From positions 1 through 64,000 of the forward strand of contig CAVVPU010000177.1 in assembly GCA_963750015.1 (NCBI GenBank): a DNA stretch of 64,000 nt, written 5' to 3'. Position 1 is the stretch's first letter; every line of letters starts with the position of its first letter. The translations under genes and the position numbers were made by a program. This document shows, piece after piece, positions 17,503-26,228 of the stretch. Under the pieces are notes generated by a model. The model was not told the DNA's origin. It was given only the letters and a program-made list of their open reading frames with translations, and did no database searches. This stretch comes from CAVVNC01 sp963750015. Lineage in GTDB: Bacteria; Desulfobacterota; Syntrophorhabdia; Syntrophorhabdales; WCHB1-27.

Positions 17503-18609
17503 TCAGAACATGTATCTTCTCATGTTCACGTTGAGCAGAAGGCCGATGCCCACGAGGCTCGACACCAATGCCGAGCCTCCGTAGCTGATGAAGGGCAGGG
17601 GGATGCCGACCACGGGAGCAAGGTTAATGGCCATGAGTATGTTAATCGTGAATTGGATGAAGATCAGGGAAGCCACACCGAAGGTGATAATAGACCCTAG
17701 CCGGTCGGAAGTGCTCTCCGAGATCTTGAGGCACTGGTATATGAAGGAAGCGAAGAGCAAAAAGAGGACGATGGAGCCTACAAAACCCCATTCCTCTCCG
17801 AAAACGGTGAATATGAAGTCCGTGTGATGTTCGGGTATGAAATGGAGCTTGTGTTGGGTGCCCTTCAGGTAGCCCTTGCCGAGAAATCCGCCGGACCCCA
17901 CGGCGATTTTGGCCTGGATCGAATGATACCCGTAACCCGCCGGGTCTGCTTCCGGATTGAAGAGGCTGAGGATTCTCATTTTCTGGTAAGGCTTCATGAA
18001 GAACTTCCAAAGGAGCGGAAGGGAAGGCGCGCCCACAAGGCCAAGGAAAACATAAGTCGACTTCTTAAGACCGACGAACCAGAAGATGGAGAGGCAGCAG
18101 AGGAGGATGACCACCGCCGTGCCGAGGTCCGGCTGCTTGAGAATAAGAATGCAGGGCACGAGCACATAGATCAAGGGAAGGATGATGTCCTTGAGACCGA
18201 GGGGCTCGTTCTCTTTCTTCCGTTGACTGAGTATGTTCGCGAGAAAGAGGACCACTATCGGTTTCATCAGCTCCGAGGGCTGAAGATTGATCCCGCCGAA
18301 GGCGATCCATCGCTTGGCGCCGCCTGCAATGGTGCCGAGGATTATCACGACGACTATGAGAAAGAGGACAACGAAATAGAAGTACTTGGCATAGCCTGCG
18401 ATCAGGCGGTAATCGTAAGACAGGATCAGGAGGATGATACAGATGCCCACGACAAGGGCTGCCATCTGTTTCAAGACAAGGTTGTAGGGCCCACCCTCGA
18501 CGGATCGGGACGCGCTTATGAGGTTGACCATGCCGATGAACAGTATGGCGAACCCGTTCAGGATAAGATACCAATCAAGATGATAGAGCCTTCTTTTATC
18601 AATGTGCAT
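17503..18609 (-). CDS. rodA: Rod-shape SEDS glycosyltransferase RodA
   Basis: A 368-residue polytopic SEDS-family peptidoglycan polymerase acting with PBP2 in lateral wall growth. It has about ten membrane segments and the family blocks GAKRWIAFGGINLQPSELMKP, LKQPDLGTAVV and ILIAINLAPVVGIPLPFISYGGS (the last near residue 335). The start overlaps the end of mrdA by 11 bases. It is the last gene of the mreBCD-mrdA-rodA operon. Confidence 0.95.
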   Translation of the reverse strand: MHIDKRRLYHLDWYLILNGFAILFIGMVNLISASRSVEGGPYNLVLKQMAALVVGICIILLILSYDYRLIAGYAKYFYFVVLFLIVVVIILGTIAGGAKRWIAFGGINLQPSELMKPIVVLFLANILSQRKKENEPLGLKDIILPLIYVLVPCILILKQPDLGTAVVILLCCLSIFWFVGLKKSTYVFLGLVGAPSLPLLWKFFMKPYQKMRILSLFNPEADPAGYGYHSIQAKIAVGSGGFLGKGYLKGTQHKLHFIPEHHTDFIFTVFGEEWGFVGSIVLFLLFASFIYQCLKISESTSDRLGSIITFGVASLIFIQFTINILMAINLAPVVGIPLPFISYGGSALVSSLVGIGLLLNVNMRRYMF

Positions 18610-20551
18610 CTGGCCTCACCGGCTGTGTATGTTGGCTGGGCGTTTGTTGATTCGGTGTCTGCTGCTTCGGCGCATCCGCCCTCGGTGGCTGACCGTGCGG
18701 GGCAGGTGTTTGTTGCTTGGATGCATTCGGCTCGCCGGGTTGCCCGTGCTGATTCGGCGCTGCCTGTTGGTCCTTGAATAAGACTTCGGCCACGGCTTTG
18801 GCTACAGGCGAGGCAGCACTTGCGCCGTGAAGACCGTGTTCCACGAGGATGCCCATGGAGACGGACGGAGTGTCGCTCGGTGCATAAGCGATGAACAATG
18901 CGTGGTCAGCCCCGCCCGTGCCCGACTGGGCCGAACCTGTCTTCCCGCTGATGCTCACGATGCTTGAGCGGGCATTGCCGTACGCCGTTCCCCTTGGCTC
19001 GTTCACCACGCCTTTCATGGCATCTTTAACTATTGCAAAGGCCTCCTTGCTCAGCTTTACGTTGGCGGTCATGACCGGTTCGAATACCTTGACCACCTTT
19101 CCGTCGGGAGTGACAACCCTGTTGACGATCTGGGGCTTGAAAGTCACGCCCTCGTTTCCCACGAACGAGGCGAGCTGCATGAGGTCGATGGGGGTGAGCC
19201 AGTCGGCACCCTGACCGATGGCAACCGAAGGTGTCTCGCCGGGGAACCACTTCTGATGAAAAGTCTTCATCTTCCATTCGGTGGACGGCACGAAACCGCT
19301 TTTCTCACCGGGCAAATCGATGCCCGTGGGCCGCGTGACGCCAACTTTGTCCGCCATCTCATGGATGGCGTCAACCCCCAGCTTCAAGCCGGTATTGTAG
19401 AAAAAGACGTCGCAAGATTCGACGATGCCTTTATGAACCGCGGTAGCACCGTGTCCTTTCTTCTGCCAGCACTTGAATACGTGGCCGCCGTAGGCAAACG
19501 ATCCGCTGCACCCGAACGTCGTATGTTCGTCGATTGCCCCTTTGTCCAGGGCCTCGAGGGCGACTATCGGCTTGAAGGTCGACCCCGGGGGGAAACGTCC
19601 TTGTATGGCACGGTTCTGCAAAGGATGGCTCGGGTCTGTGGCGATGTTTTTCCAGTATTCCCGCGAGCCTGAAGTGAGCTGGTTGGGGTCGAAGGAAGGG
19701 TGGCTCGCGATGGCGAGGACACCGCCCGTCCTGGGATCGGATACCACCCCGCCGCCTGCCTTGTGCATATTGTCTTTTCCGTAAAGGCCTTTTTCCAGGG
19801 CCTCCTGCACGTCCATGTCGATGTTGAGGTAAATGCCGTTCCCCGACACGGGCTCCTTTACGTCGAGCACGCGGACCTCTCTACCCGATGCATCGACCTC
19901 TACTCTCTCTTCGCCATCGACGCCTCTGAGGTACTTTTCATACATCTTTTCGAGGCCGAACTTGCCTACAGGGTCCCCTGGAACGTAAGCGCCCTTGTAC
20001 TCCGGCGATTTCAGCTCTTCGTTGCTTATTTCGGACACGTAGCCCAGGGTATGGGCGAGCATCTCACCGTATGGATAGTTTCGTTTGGGTTCTATCTGTA
20101 TGGATACTCCCGGGAGGTAGAACTTGTTCGCTTCTACCTTCGCCACCTGGTCCATGGACATGTCGGTTTCGATTCTCACCGCGAAGGACGAAGGGAAGTC
20201 CCGCGCATCTTTCAGCTTGGCCAGGATCTCTTCCCTATCGAGGTCGAGCAGCTTGACGAGGCCGTCCACTGTCTGGGTGAAATCCTTGATGTCTTCGGGC
20301 ACGAGGTAGAGGTTGAAAGAGGGCCTGGTGTCGCCGAGTATTCTTCCTTTCCTGTCGAAGATCGTACCCCGTGGCGCGAGGATTTTTTTGATCCTTACTC
20401 GGTTTTGCTCGGCAAGCCGCCTCATTTCGTCTCCCTTCAATATCTGAAGGTCAAAAAGACGCATGAAAAGGATGATGACGACAAAGACGAGGACTCTCTT
20501 GCACCATTTATATTTCTTTTCCAGAGGGGTTGCCGCGAATTCCTCCTGCAT
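18599..20551 (-). CDS. mrdA: Penicillin-binding protein 2 (transpeptidase)
   Basis: A 650-residue class B PBP that cross-links peptidoglycan during elongation. It has an N-terminal membrane anchor (about residues 17-35), a dimerisation domain and a transpeptidase domain. The domain carries the active-site SxxK (GSTFKP), the SxN-type motif as SCD and the KTGS box (SGKTGSAQSG). The end is an unusual low-complexity tail of about 50 residues rich in Q, P, T and H with repeated KQQTP/NQQTP units. ATG 20551, two bases after the mreD stop, is preferred to an earlier in-frame TTG. Confidence 0.94.
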   Translation of the reverse strand: MQEEFAATPLEKKYKWCKRVLVFVVIILFMRLFDLQILKGDEMRRLAEQNRVRIKKILAPRGTIFDRKGRILGDTRPSFNLYLVPEDIKDFTQTVDGLVKLLDLDREEILAKLKDARDFPSSFAVRIETDMSMDQVAKVEANKFYLPGVSIQIEPKRNYPYGEMLAHTLGYVSEISNEELKSPEYKGAYVPGDPVGKFGLEKMYEKYLRGVDGEERVEVDASGREVRVLDVKEPVSGNGIYLNIDMDVQEALEKGLYGKDNMHKAGGGVVSDPRTGGVLAIASHPSFDPNQLTSGSREYWKNIATDPSHPLQNRAIQGRFPPGSTFKPIVALEALDKGAIDEHTTFGCSGSFAYGGHVFKCWQKKGHGATAVHKGIVESCDVFFYNTGLKLGVDAIHEMADKVGVTRPTGIDLPGEKSGFVPSTEWKMKTFHQKWFPGETPSVAIGQGADWLTPIDLMQLASFVGNEGVTFKPQIVNRVVTPDGKVVKVFEPVMTANVKLSKEAFAIVKDAMKGVVNEPRGTAYGNARSSIVSISGKTGSAQSGTGGADHALFIAYAPSDTPSVSMGILVEHGLHGASAASPVAKAVAEVLFKDQQAAPNQHGQPGEPNASKQQTPAPHGQPPRADAPKQQTPNQQTPSQHTQPVRPDAH

Positions 20552-20553
20552 GG

Positions 20554-21048
20554 CTATGCCCGGCTCCAATAACTCGTGCGGAAGCGTTCGAGAAAGCCGA
20601 ACATGAACAGTGCCACGAAGGCGGTCACTATCGAGTCAGGAAGCGAATAGAGGAGCACATTGAAAATGTCTTTTGTCTCTCCCTTCGAGAGGAGGGAAAG
20701 GGCCAGGAACAGAAGGGATTCGAAGAGCACCGAGGCGGCGCAGACCAGGGAAAAAATGTAGCGCGATTCTATATAGATCCTGCTCTTCACGAAAATGCAG
20801 GAAAGAAGCAGACCAATATTGGTGAAAAGCATGGCTCCCGAAGGTCCGTTCGACAGTATTTCCTGGAAGAATCCGAAGACCGCAGCGGCAAGCAGTCCGT
20901 CAGCGGGCGAGAGAAAAAAAACCGCGTAGATAATGAACGGCACGGCAAGGTCTGGTTTAGCCAATTCTATGGGCAGAAAGGAGAAGAAGGCAGACTCGCA
21001 CAACATTAGAAAGACACCGAAGGCCAGGCAGACAATTCTTCGCATCAC
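20554..21048 (-). CDS. mreD: Rod shape-determining membrane protein MreD
   Basis: A 164-residue inner-membrane protein with five or six hydrophobic segments, of normal MreD length and in the normal place after mreC (4-base overlap). Sequence conservation in this family is low, so the call rests on topology and position. The motif PDLAVPFIIYAVFFLSPADGLLAAAVFGFFQEILS is typical only in its hydrophobic and Gly/Pro pattern. Confidence 0.88.
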   Translation of the reverse strand: MMRRIVCLAFGVFLMLCESAFFSFLPIELAKPDLAVPFIIYAVFFLSPADGLLAAAVFGFFQEILSNGPSGAMLFTNIGLLLSCIFVKSRIYIESRYIFSLVCAASVLFESLLFLALSLLSKGETKDIFNVLLYSLPDSIVTAFVALFMFGFLERFRTSYWSRA

Positions 21049-21845
21049 TTCTTGACCACCAGCACTTCGTCGAGCTTCTTGAAGTTGTTGAAAGGCATTA
21101 CGTCGATATCGGAGAAGAGCCCCGGCCTCGTCTTGTCTATCTTGATAACGATCCCGAGTGCGAGGCCCTCGGGATAGATTCCGTCCTTCCCGGACGTTAT
21201 CAGTCGGTCCCCCATTTCGAGGTCGTCATTCTTGAGCACGTATTTCAATTTGAGGATCGTCTGGCCCGTACCCTCGACTATCCCCCGCGTGTGCTTACCC
21301 GCAGAATAGACGTCGACCGCGGAGTTCGTGTCGTTGATTATCATGACCTTGGTATTCCACCTGCTGACCTCGACGGTCTGGCCCACGACTCCCGCCGGAG
21401 TTACTACAGGCATGCGTGCGTGGACGCCGGAGTTCACCCCTTTGTCTATGATGATGCATTTGAACCAATTCATGACGTCTTCCCCGACCACACGGGAAGC
21501 GATCATCTCGTTCGGCCTCTGCCGGACCATGTCGAGCAGGCTTTTCAGCCTTTCGTTTTCTTTTTCCAGCTCGGTGATCCTCTGGTTTTCCAGCTCCATC
21601 AGCTCGAGGCGCTTTTTCAGCTCGACGTTTCTTTTCTTCAAGTCTATGAGGCTGACGTAACTATCGAGGACGTAGTCAACGGAGCGAACAGGCGTACTGA
21701 GCATCTTGAGGGCCGGTCCCACGCAGTCGGTGACAGCGAGCTTGACGCGAGAATAGCCGTTGTTGACGAGGTTTATGTTCGTAAAAAGAAGGAACGAGAG
21801 TGCGAGTAGTAGAACGGCCGCTATTATTACAAAGGTACCTTTCAC
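21045..21845 (-). CDS. mreC: Rod shape-determining protein MreC
   Basis: A 266-residue periplasmic scaffold protein. One N-terminal membrane helix (residues 5-22) is followed by a coiled coil rich in E, K and L (about residues 68-110). The two-barrel C-terminal domain carries the family phrases VVGEDVMNWFKCIIIDKG, GVVGQTVEVSRWNTKVMIIND and GDRLITSGKDGIYPEGLALG. It lies 18 bases after mreB. Confidence 0.94.
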   Translation of the reverse strand: MKGTFVIIAAVLLLALSFLLFTNINLVNNGYSRVKLAVTDCVGPALKMLSTPVRSVDYVLDSYVSLIDLKKRNVELKKRLELMELENQRITELEKENERLKSLLDMVRQRPNEMIASRVVGEDVMNWFKCIIIDKGVNSGVHARMPVVTPAGVVGQTVEVSRWNTKVMIINDTNSAVDVYSAGKHTRGIVEGTGQTILKLKYVLKNDDLEMGDRLITSGKDGIYPEGLALGIVIKIDKTRPGLFSDIDVMPFNNFKKLDEVLVVKK

Positions 21846-21863
21846 CGCTGCTCTTTGGTTTCT

Positions 21864-22904
21864 CTAAAACTTAGCCGCTATTTCTTTGAGAAGGCTCATT
21901 TCATCCAGGACCCGGCCGGCACCTTCTACCACTGCGGTGAGAGGATTGTCGGCAACGATCACGGGCAGCCTTGTGACTTCTTTGATGAGCAGGTCCAGGT
22001 TCTTGAGCATGGCACCTCCCCCCGACAGGACGATGCCCTTGTCTACGATATCTGCCGCCAGTTCGGGCGGGGTCCGCTCGAGGGCAAGTCTGACCGAGTC
22101 TACAATGGCATTGACCGGCTCTGCAATGGCTTCCCGGATGTCTTTGGAAGATATCTCGAGCGTCTTCGGGATGCCTCCCACGAGGTCCCGGCCCTTTATC
22201 TCCATGTCGAGCTCCTGCTCGTTCTGGATGGGATAGGCCGACCCTATGTTGATCTTGACCAATTCCGCCGTTCTTTCACCTATGAGGAGGTTGTACTTCC
22301 TCTTTATGTACTGTATGATCGCTTCGTCGATCCTATCGCCTGCTATCCTCACCGAGTTACAGTAAACGATGCCGGAGAGGCTGATCACGGCGACCTCCGT
22401 CGTTCCGCCTCCTATATCGACGATCATGTTCCCGCTCGGTTCCGTGATGGGAAGCCCCACGCCGATGGCTGCTGCCATGGGCTCTTCTATAAGGTAGACT
22501 TCCCGGGCACCTGCGGATTCGGCTGATTCTTTGACCGCCCTTTTCTCAACGGGGGTGATGCCGGAGGGAATGGAGATGACGATCCTCGGCCGCGCGTAAG
22601 ATTTTTTGTTATGTATTTTTTGTATGAAATATTTGAGCATGGCCTCAGTGACCTCGAAGTCGGCGATCACGCCATCCTTCAGGGGCCGTATGGCAACAAT
22701 GCTCCCGGGGGTCTTCCCGAGCATTCGTTTAGCTTCCTCTCCGACGGCGATAACCCTCTTTGCTCCCCGCGAATCCTGATGTACCGCAACGACGGAAGGC
22801 TCATTGGTGACTATGCCTTTTCCCTTCAAATAGACCAATGTATTCGCGGTACCAAGGTCAATTGCAAGGTCTTTCGATATGAATCCGAACAGCGCGTCGA
22901 GCAT
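21864..22904 (-). CDS. mreB: Actin-like rod shape-determining protein MreB
   Basis: A 346-residue bacterial actin that organises the elongation machinery. Phosphate 1 is DLGTANTLVYLKGKGIV (residues 16-32), phosphate 2 is MIVDIGGGTTEVAVISL and the adenosine motif is LSGGGAMLKNLD near residue 293. The N-terminal amphipathic stretch MLDALFGFISKDLA fits membrane binding. A ribosome binding site GGAGGGAG lies just upstream. It heads the operon and has its own promoter. Confidence 0.97.
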   Translation of the reverse strand: MLDALFGFISKDLAIDLGTANTLVYLKGKGIVTNEPSVVAVHQDSRGAKRVIAVGEEAKRMLGKTPGSIVAIRPLKDGVIADFEVTEAMLKYFIQKIHNKKSYARPRIVISIPSGITPVEKRAVKESAESAGAREVYLIEEPMAAAIGVGLPITEPSGNMIVDIGGGTTEVAVISLSGIVYCNSVRIAGDRIDEAIIQYIKRKYNLLIGERTAELVKINIGSAYPIQNEQELDMEIKGRDLVGGIPKTLEISSKDIREAIAEPVNAIVDSVRLALERTPPELAADIVDKGIVLSGGGAMLKNLDLLIKEVTRLPVIVADNPLTAVVEGAGRVLDEMSLLKEIAAKF

Positions 22905-22932
22905 TCTTTGGGCTCCCTCCGGAAATAAGCTG

Positions 22933-22961
22933 TTGAAAACTAAGTGCCAATATACTATTTT
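22933..22961 (+). promoter_or_regulatory. Sigma-70-like promoter for the PpiD-like gene
   Basis: TTGAAA (22933-22938), a 17-base spacer, then TATTTT (22956-22961). It overlaps the mreB promoter face to face, so the two transcription units may compete for polymerase. Confidence 0.5.
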
Positions 22962-22977
22962 AAGATATCAAAATCAA
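22949..22977 (-). promoter_or_regulatory. Sigma-70-like promoter for the mre operon
   Basis: On the minus strand, TTGATT (22977-22972) and TATATT (22954-22949) are separated by 17 bases, 45 bases before the mreB start. It overlaps the oppositely directed promoter for the PpiD-like gene. Confidence 0.6.
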
Positions 22978-23020
22978 GCAACAGAACGAAACTCAATAAC
23001 TTAGGATTAACGGAGATACG

Positions 23021-24409
23021 ATGTTAAGAAGTATGAGGAAACACGGAAGTAAGTGGGTGCTTGGCTTCCTTGTCGTCGTTATCAGCGTCGTGTTTGTTTT
23101 CACCTTTGGTTTCAATAATAGGGGACAAGCAGATAGAACCGTCGCGCAAGTGGGCTCGCACAAGATAACGGCCATGGAGTACCAAAACGCCTATAACAAG
23201 ACCCTCGATCTTTACAAGCAACGCACCGGGGGCAGGCTCGACGAGGCACAGTCGAACCAGCTGAAACAGATGGTCATGAACGACCTCGTCGATAAGTATG
23301 TGCTTCTAAAAAAGGCCGACGAGATGGGAATTTCGGTTTCCGACAAGGAATTTGCCGAAACACTTGCGGCGGTGCCCCTTTTTAACAGGAACGGCAAATT
23401 CGACAGACAACTCTATTTGCAGTTTCTCGCGAGCAACAACCTCGATCCTAAGACCTTCGAGGAAGATCAGAGACAATCGATGGCCATCTCCCGCCTCATG
23501 AGTATCATCGAGGATAATGCAGCGGCAGTCGGTACGGATGAGAAAGCGGCCTATGATGCTTATTTAAGGGAGAAGGGACAGATAAAGCTCTCCATGGCCG
23601 TATTCGATCCCGACCAGTACAGGAACAAGGTGACCGTAGATGACAAGGAGCTTGCCGACCTGTACGATAGGGAGAAAAGCGCTTACCGCTCGGAGAACAC
23701 CTTCCACCTCAAATATCTCGTGATCGACGCAAAAAGCAGCGTCAGGGATGACCAGGCTTATATGGACCTTCTCAAGTCGAAGGACCTGGAGGCCTACGGC
23801 AAGTCGAAGGCGCTCCAGGTCGTAGACCTGGGAACTTTGAAAGAGAGCGAGCTGGTCTCCCGGTTCGGCAATTTGAAGATCCAGGACGCCCTCAAGGGCC
23901 TGGCTAAGAACGACATCACCCTTCCTTTGCGCGCCTCGGACAGGTCATACATATTTCAGATGCTCGACAAGGCGGACGGTCGACCTCTTGAGAAGAGCGA
24001 TGCTCTGAAGGTCATCAAAGCCAGGGTCGAGGGCGAGAAGGCGCGCACGATGGCTGCGGGGAAGGCTTCCGACGCAGTCAAGGATAGGGGCCTGAAATTT
24101 GTGAAAGATACGGGATTCGTCCAGAGAAACAGCATGGTTATTCCCGGACTAGGACCAATACCCGCAGAGAGCGCCGGCATCTTTGCCCTCACCAAAGGCC
24201 AGGTCTTCCAAGAGCCCGTGGAGGTTAACGGCAAGTTTTACGTCTTTGCCTATGCGGACGAAAAGCAGCCGGACAAGGACCAGTGGGAAAAGGATAAGGA
24301 CACCTTCGGCCGGATATACGCGGCCATGGCCAAAAACGCCTACTTTGCGGCCTTCAAGGAAAGCCTGAGGAAGGACGCCAAAGTCAAGATCGACTGGAAA
24401 GAAATGTAA
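23021..24409 (+). CDS. PpiD/SurA-like membrane-anchored periplasmic folding factor
   Basis: A 462-residue protein with one membrane helix near the N-terminus (about residues 12-30) and a SurA-N-like chaperone domain. The latter is marked by VAQVGSHKITAMEYQNAYNKTL and KQMVMNDLVDKYVLLKKADEMGISVSDKEF. The architecture is that of PpiD, which helps outer-membrane and periplasmic proteins fold. It is shorter than E. coli PpiD (about 620 residues), and I do not see a clear parvulin active-site block, so it may be chaperone-only. The Shine-Dalgarno sequence GGAG lies 8 bases before the ATG. The tsaD-rsmA gene follows after 28 bases. Confidence 0.8.
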   Translation: MLRSMRKHGSKWVLGFLVVVISVVFVFTFGFNNRGQADRTVAQVGSHKITAMEYQNAYNKTLDLYKQRTGGRLDEAQSNQLKQMVMNDLVDKYVLLKKADEMGISVSDKEFAETLAAVPLFNRNGKFDRQLYLQFLASNNLDPKTFEEDQRQSMAISRLMSIIEDNAAAVGTDEKAAYDAYLREKGQIKLSMAVFDPDQYRNKVTVDDKELADLYDREKSAYRSENTFHLKYLVIDAKSSVRDDQAYMDLLKSKDLEAYGKSKALQVVDLGTLKESELVSRFGNLKIQDALKGLAKNDITLPLRASDRSYIFQMLDKADGRPLEKSDALKVIKARVEGEKARTMAAGKASDAVKDRGLKFVKDTGFVQRNSMVIPGLGPIPAESAGIFALTKGQVFQEPVEVNGKFYVFAYADEKQPDKDQWEKDKDTFGRIYAAMAKNAYFAAFKESLRKDAKVKIDWKEM

Positions 24410-24437
24410 GAAGCGCGGCTCAATCGGTTTCCTTCCT

Positions 24438-26228
24438 GTGGTCATCCTCGGCATAGATACCTCCTGCGACGACACGTGCGCGGCAGTACTCGACGAAAAG
24501 CGGATATTGTCCGACATCGTCTCGAGCCAGGTGCCGATCCATAGCAAGTTCGGGGGCGTCGTGCCCGAGATTGCCTCGAGAAAACATGCGGAGCTCATAG
24601 ACCATGTATACAACGAGGCCCTCCGTGAGGCGGGAGTGACCCTCGCCGATGTGGAGGCGATTGCCGTGACATGCGGTCCCGGTTTGATCGGCTCTCTGCT
24701 CGTCGGCCTCTCTTTTGCCAAGGGTCTGGCCCTTGCCACAGGCCTGCCGCTGGTGGCGGTCAATCACGTGCAGGCTCACGGCTTGAGCATCTTTCTCGAA
24801 GAGGAAGTGGAGTTTCCCTTCATATCTCTCGTCGTGTCCGGGGGGCACACGGTACTTCTCTATTTTTCCGATGCCACCGCCTTTCGCGTGCTCGGGACCA
24901 CGAGAGACGATGCGGTGGGAGAAGCCTTTGACAAGGTTTCCAAGTATCTCGCCCTCGGCTACCCCGGAGGCAAGGTCATTGAGGAATTGGCCCGGACAGG
25001 GGACCCCAACTTCGTTTCGTTCCCGAGGCCCATGAGCGACGAAAGCAACTTTGACTTTTCTTTCAGCGGCCTCAAGACTGCCTTCGTCAATTATGCGAAG
25101 AAACAGGGGATAACCGCCGCCAATCGTGCCGACGTACTGGCATCCTTCCAGGAAGCGGCGTGCGACGTTCTTGCCCTCAAGACAGCGCGGGCCGCCCGGG
25201 AAGAGCGCGTCCGTTCGGTGGTCCTCGGGGGAGGCGTCGCCTCCAACGGAAGGCTTCGCAGCGCGGTTCTCGAACGATGCCGGGCCAACGGCGTTTCCGT
25301 TTTCGTCCCTTCGCCCAAGTACTGCACCGACAACGGCGCCATGATCGCACTCTGCGCTCATTTCTATGCGTCAAAGGGTCAATTTTCACCGGTAAACGTC
25401 AAGGCTTATTCGAGGATGAAATGGAGTCTGAGACCGGCCCTCAAGAAGAGCCTTGGTCAGCATCTTTTGAAGGATAAAAACCTCTTGAAGAAGATGGTGA
25501 GGCTCGCGGGCGTGGGGGAAGAGGACAGAGTCGTCGAGATAGGACCGGGCCACGGGGACCTTACGAGGTGTGTCGCCGAGCAGGCCGGCTCCCTGGTGGC
25601 AGTCGAGCTGGACGAGCGTCTCAAGGGTATGCTCGTGCCTCTGGAAAGGGAGTTTCCGAATGTGAGAATTCTCTTTTCCGATATACTCGACGTGGAGCTT
25701 GCCGGCCTGTCGAAGGGAAGTCTTCTCACGATAATGGGCAACATCCCTTACAACATAACAGGCGAGATCCTCTTCAAGCTCCTTCACGAGCGCGCCGTTG
25801 TAAAAGGGGCGTTTCTCACGATGCAGAAGGAAGTGGCCGAGAGGCTCGTGAGCACCTCCCATAAGAGGAGTTACGGCGCCCTCTCGGCGATTTTCCAGTT
25901 GGCGGCCACGGTCAAGCTGCTCCTTTCCTTGAAACCTGCCCTCTTCGTGCCGCCTCCCAGGGTGTCGAGCGCCTTTGTTTCGATCGTCTTTCGGAAGGGC
26001 GCCGAGGTCGACGAAGAGCTGATCGAGTTCATCAAGGTTTGTTTCCGTCACAAGAGGAAGTTCCTGCGCCACTCTCTGAAGGGCAGGCTCGAACCTGTCG
26101 AGATCGAAAAGATCTATCGCGGCATGGCTTTTCCCGATAACGTGAGACCGGAAGAGATCGAGCCCGAGGGGTTCCTGCGCATGTACGGGCTTCTCAAGGC
26201 GGGCAGAGTGGTCAATGTCAATGAATAA
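24438..26228 (+). CDS. tsaD-rsmA: Fusion of TsaD (t6A synthesis) and RsmA (16S rRNA dimethyltransferase)
   Basis: One uninterrupted 596-residue frame encodes two enzymes. Residues 1-330 are TsaD, which transfers threonylcarbamoyl to tRNA A37: ILGIDTSCDDTCAAVLD, the HxxxH metal site in NHVQAH, VVSGGHT, GGGVASNGRLR and CTDNGAMIA. Residues from about 334 on are RsmA/KsgA, which dimethylates two adenines at the 3' end of 16S rRNA: KKSLGQHLLKDKNLL, the SAM motif VEIGPGHGDLT and the catalytic NIPYNIT. Each half is near full length, with a linker of only a few residues. The start is GTG. An internal ATG (about 25418) could allow separate RsmA translation. Confidence 0.93.
   Translation: MVILGIDTSCDDTCAAVLDEKRILSDIVSSQVPIHSKFGGVVPEIASRKHAELIDHVYNEALREAGVTLADVEAIAVTCGPGLIGSLLVGLSFAKGLALATGLPLVAVNHVQAHGLSIFLEEEVEFPFISLVVSGGHTVLLYFSDATAFRVLGTTRDDAVGEAFDKVSKYLALGYPGGKVIEELARTGDPNFVSFPRPMSDESNFDFSFSGLKTAFVNYAKKQGITAANRADVLASFQEAACDVLALKTARAAREERVRSVVLGGGVASNGRLRSAVLERCRANGVSVFVPSPKYCTDNGAMIALCAHFYASKGQFSPVNVKAYSRMKWSLRPALKKSLGQHLLKDKNLLKKMVRLAGVGEEDRVVEIGPGHGDLTRCVAEQAGSLVAVELDERLKGMLVPLEREFPNVRILFSDILDVELAGLSKGSLLTIMGNIPYNITGEILFKLLHERAVVKGAFLTMQKEVAERLVSTSHKRSYGALSAIFQLAATVKLLLSLKPALFVPPPRVSSAFVSIVFRKGAEVDEELIEFIKVCFRHKRKFLRHSLKGRLEPVEIEKIYRGMAFPDNVRPEEIEPEGFLRMYGLLKAGRVVNVNE

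Noticed and set aside
17261..17503. Short frames containing repeated MGLASPP or GATRAPLN
   Set aside because: They are translations of the intergenic repeat cluster and have no independent coding signal.
17824..18777. Plus-strand frame of 317 codons
   Set aside because: It lies antisense to rodA and mrdA, which are unmistakable; its composition (D/E/H-rich) is typical of a shadow frame.
19700..20572. Plus-strand frame of 290 codons
   Set aside because: Antisense shadow of mrdA.
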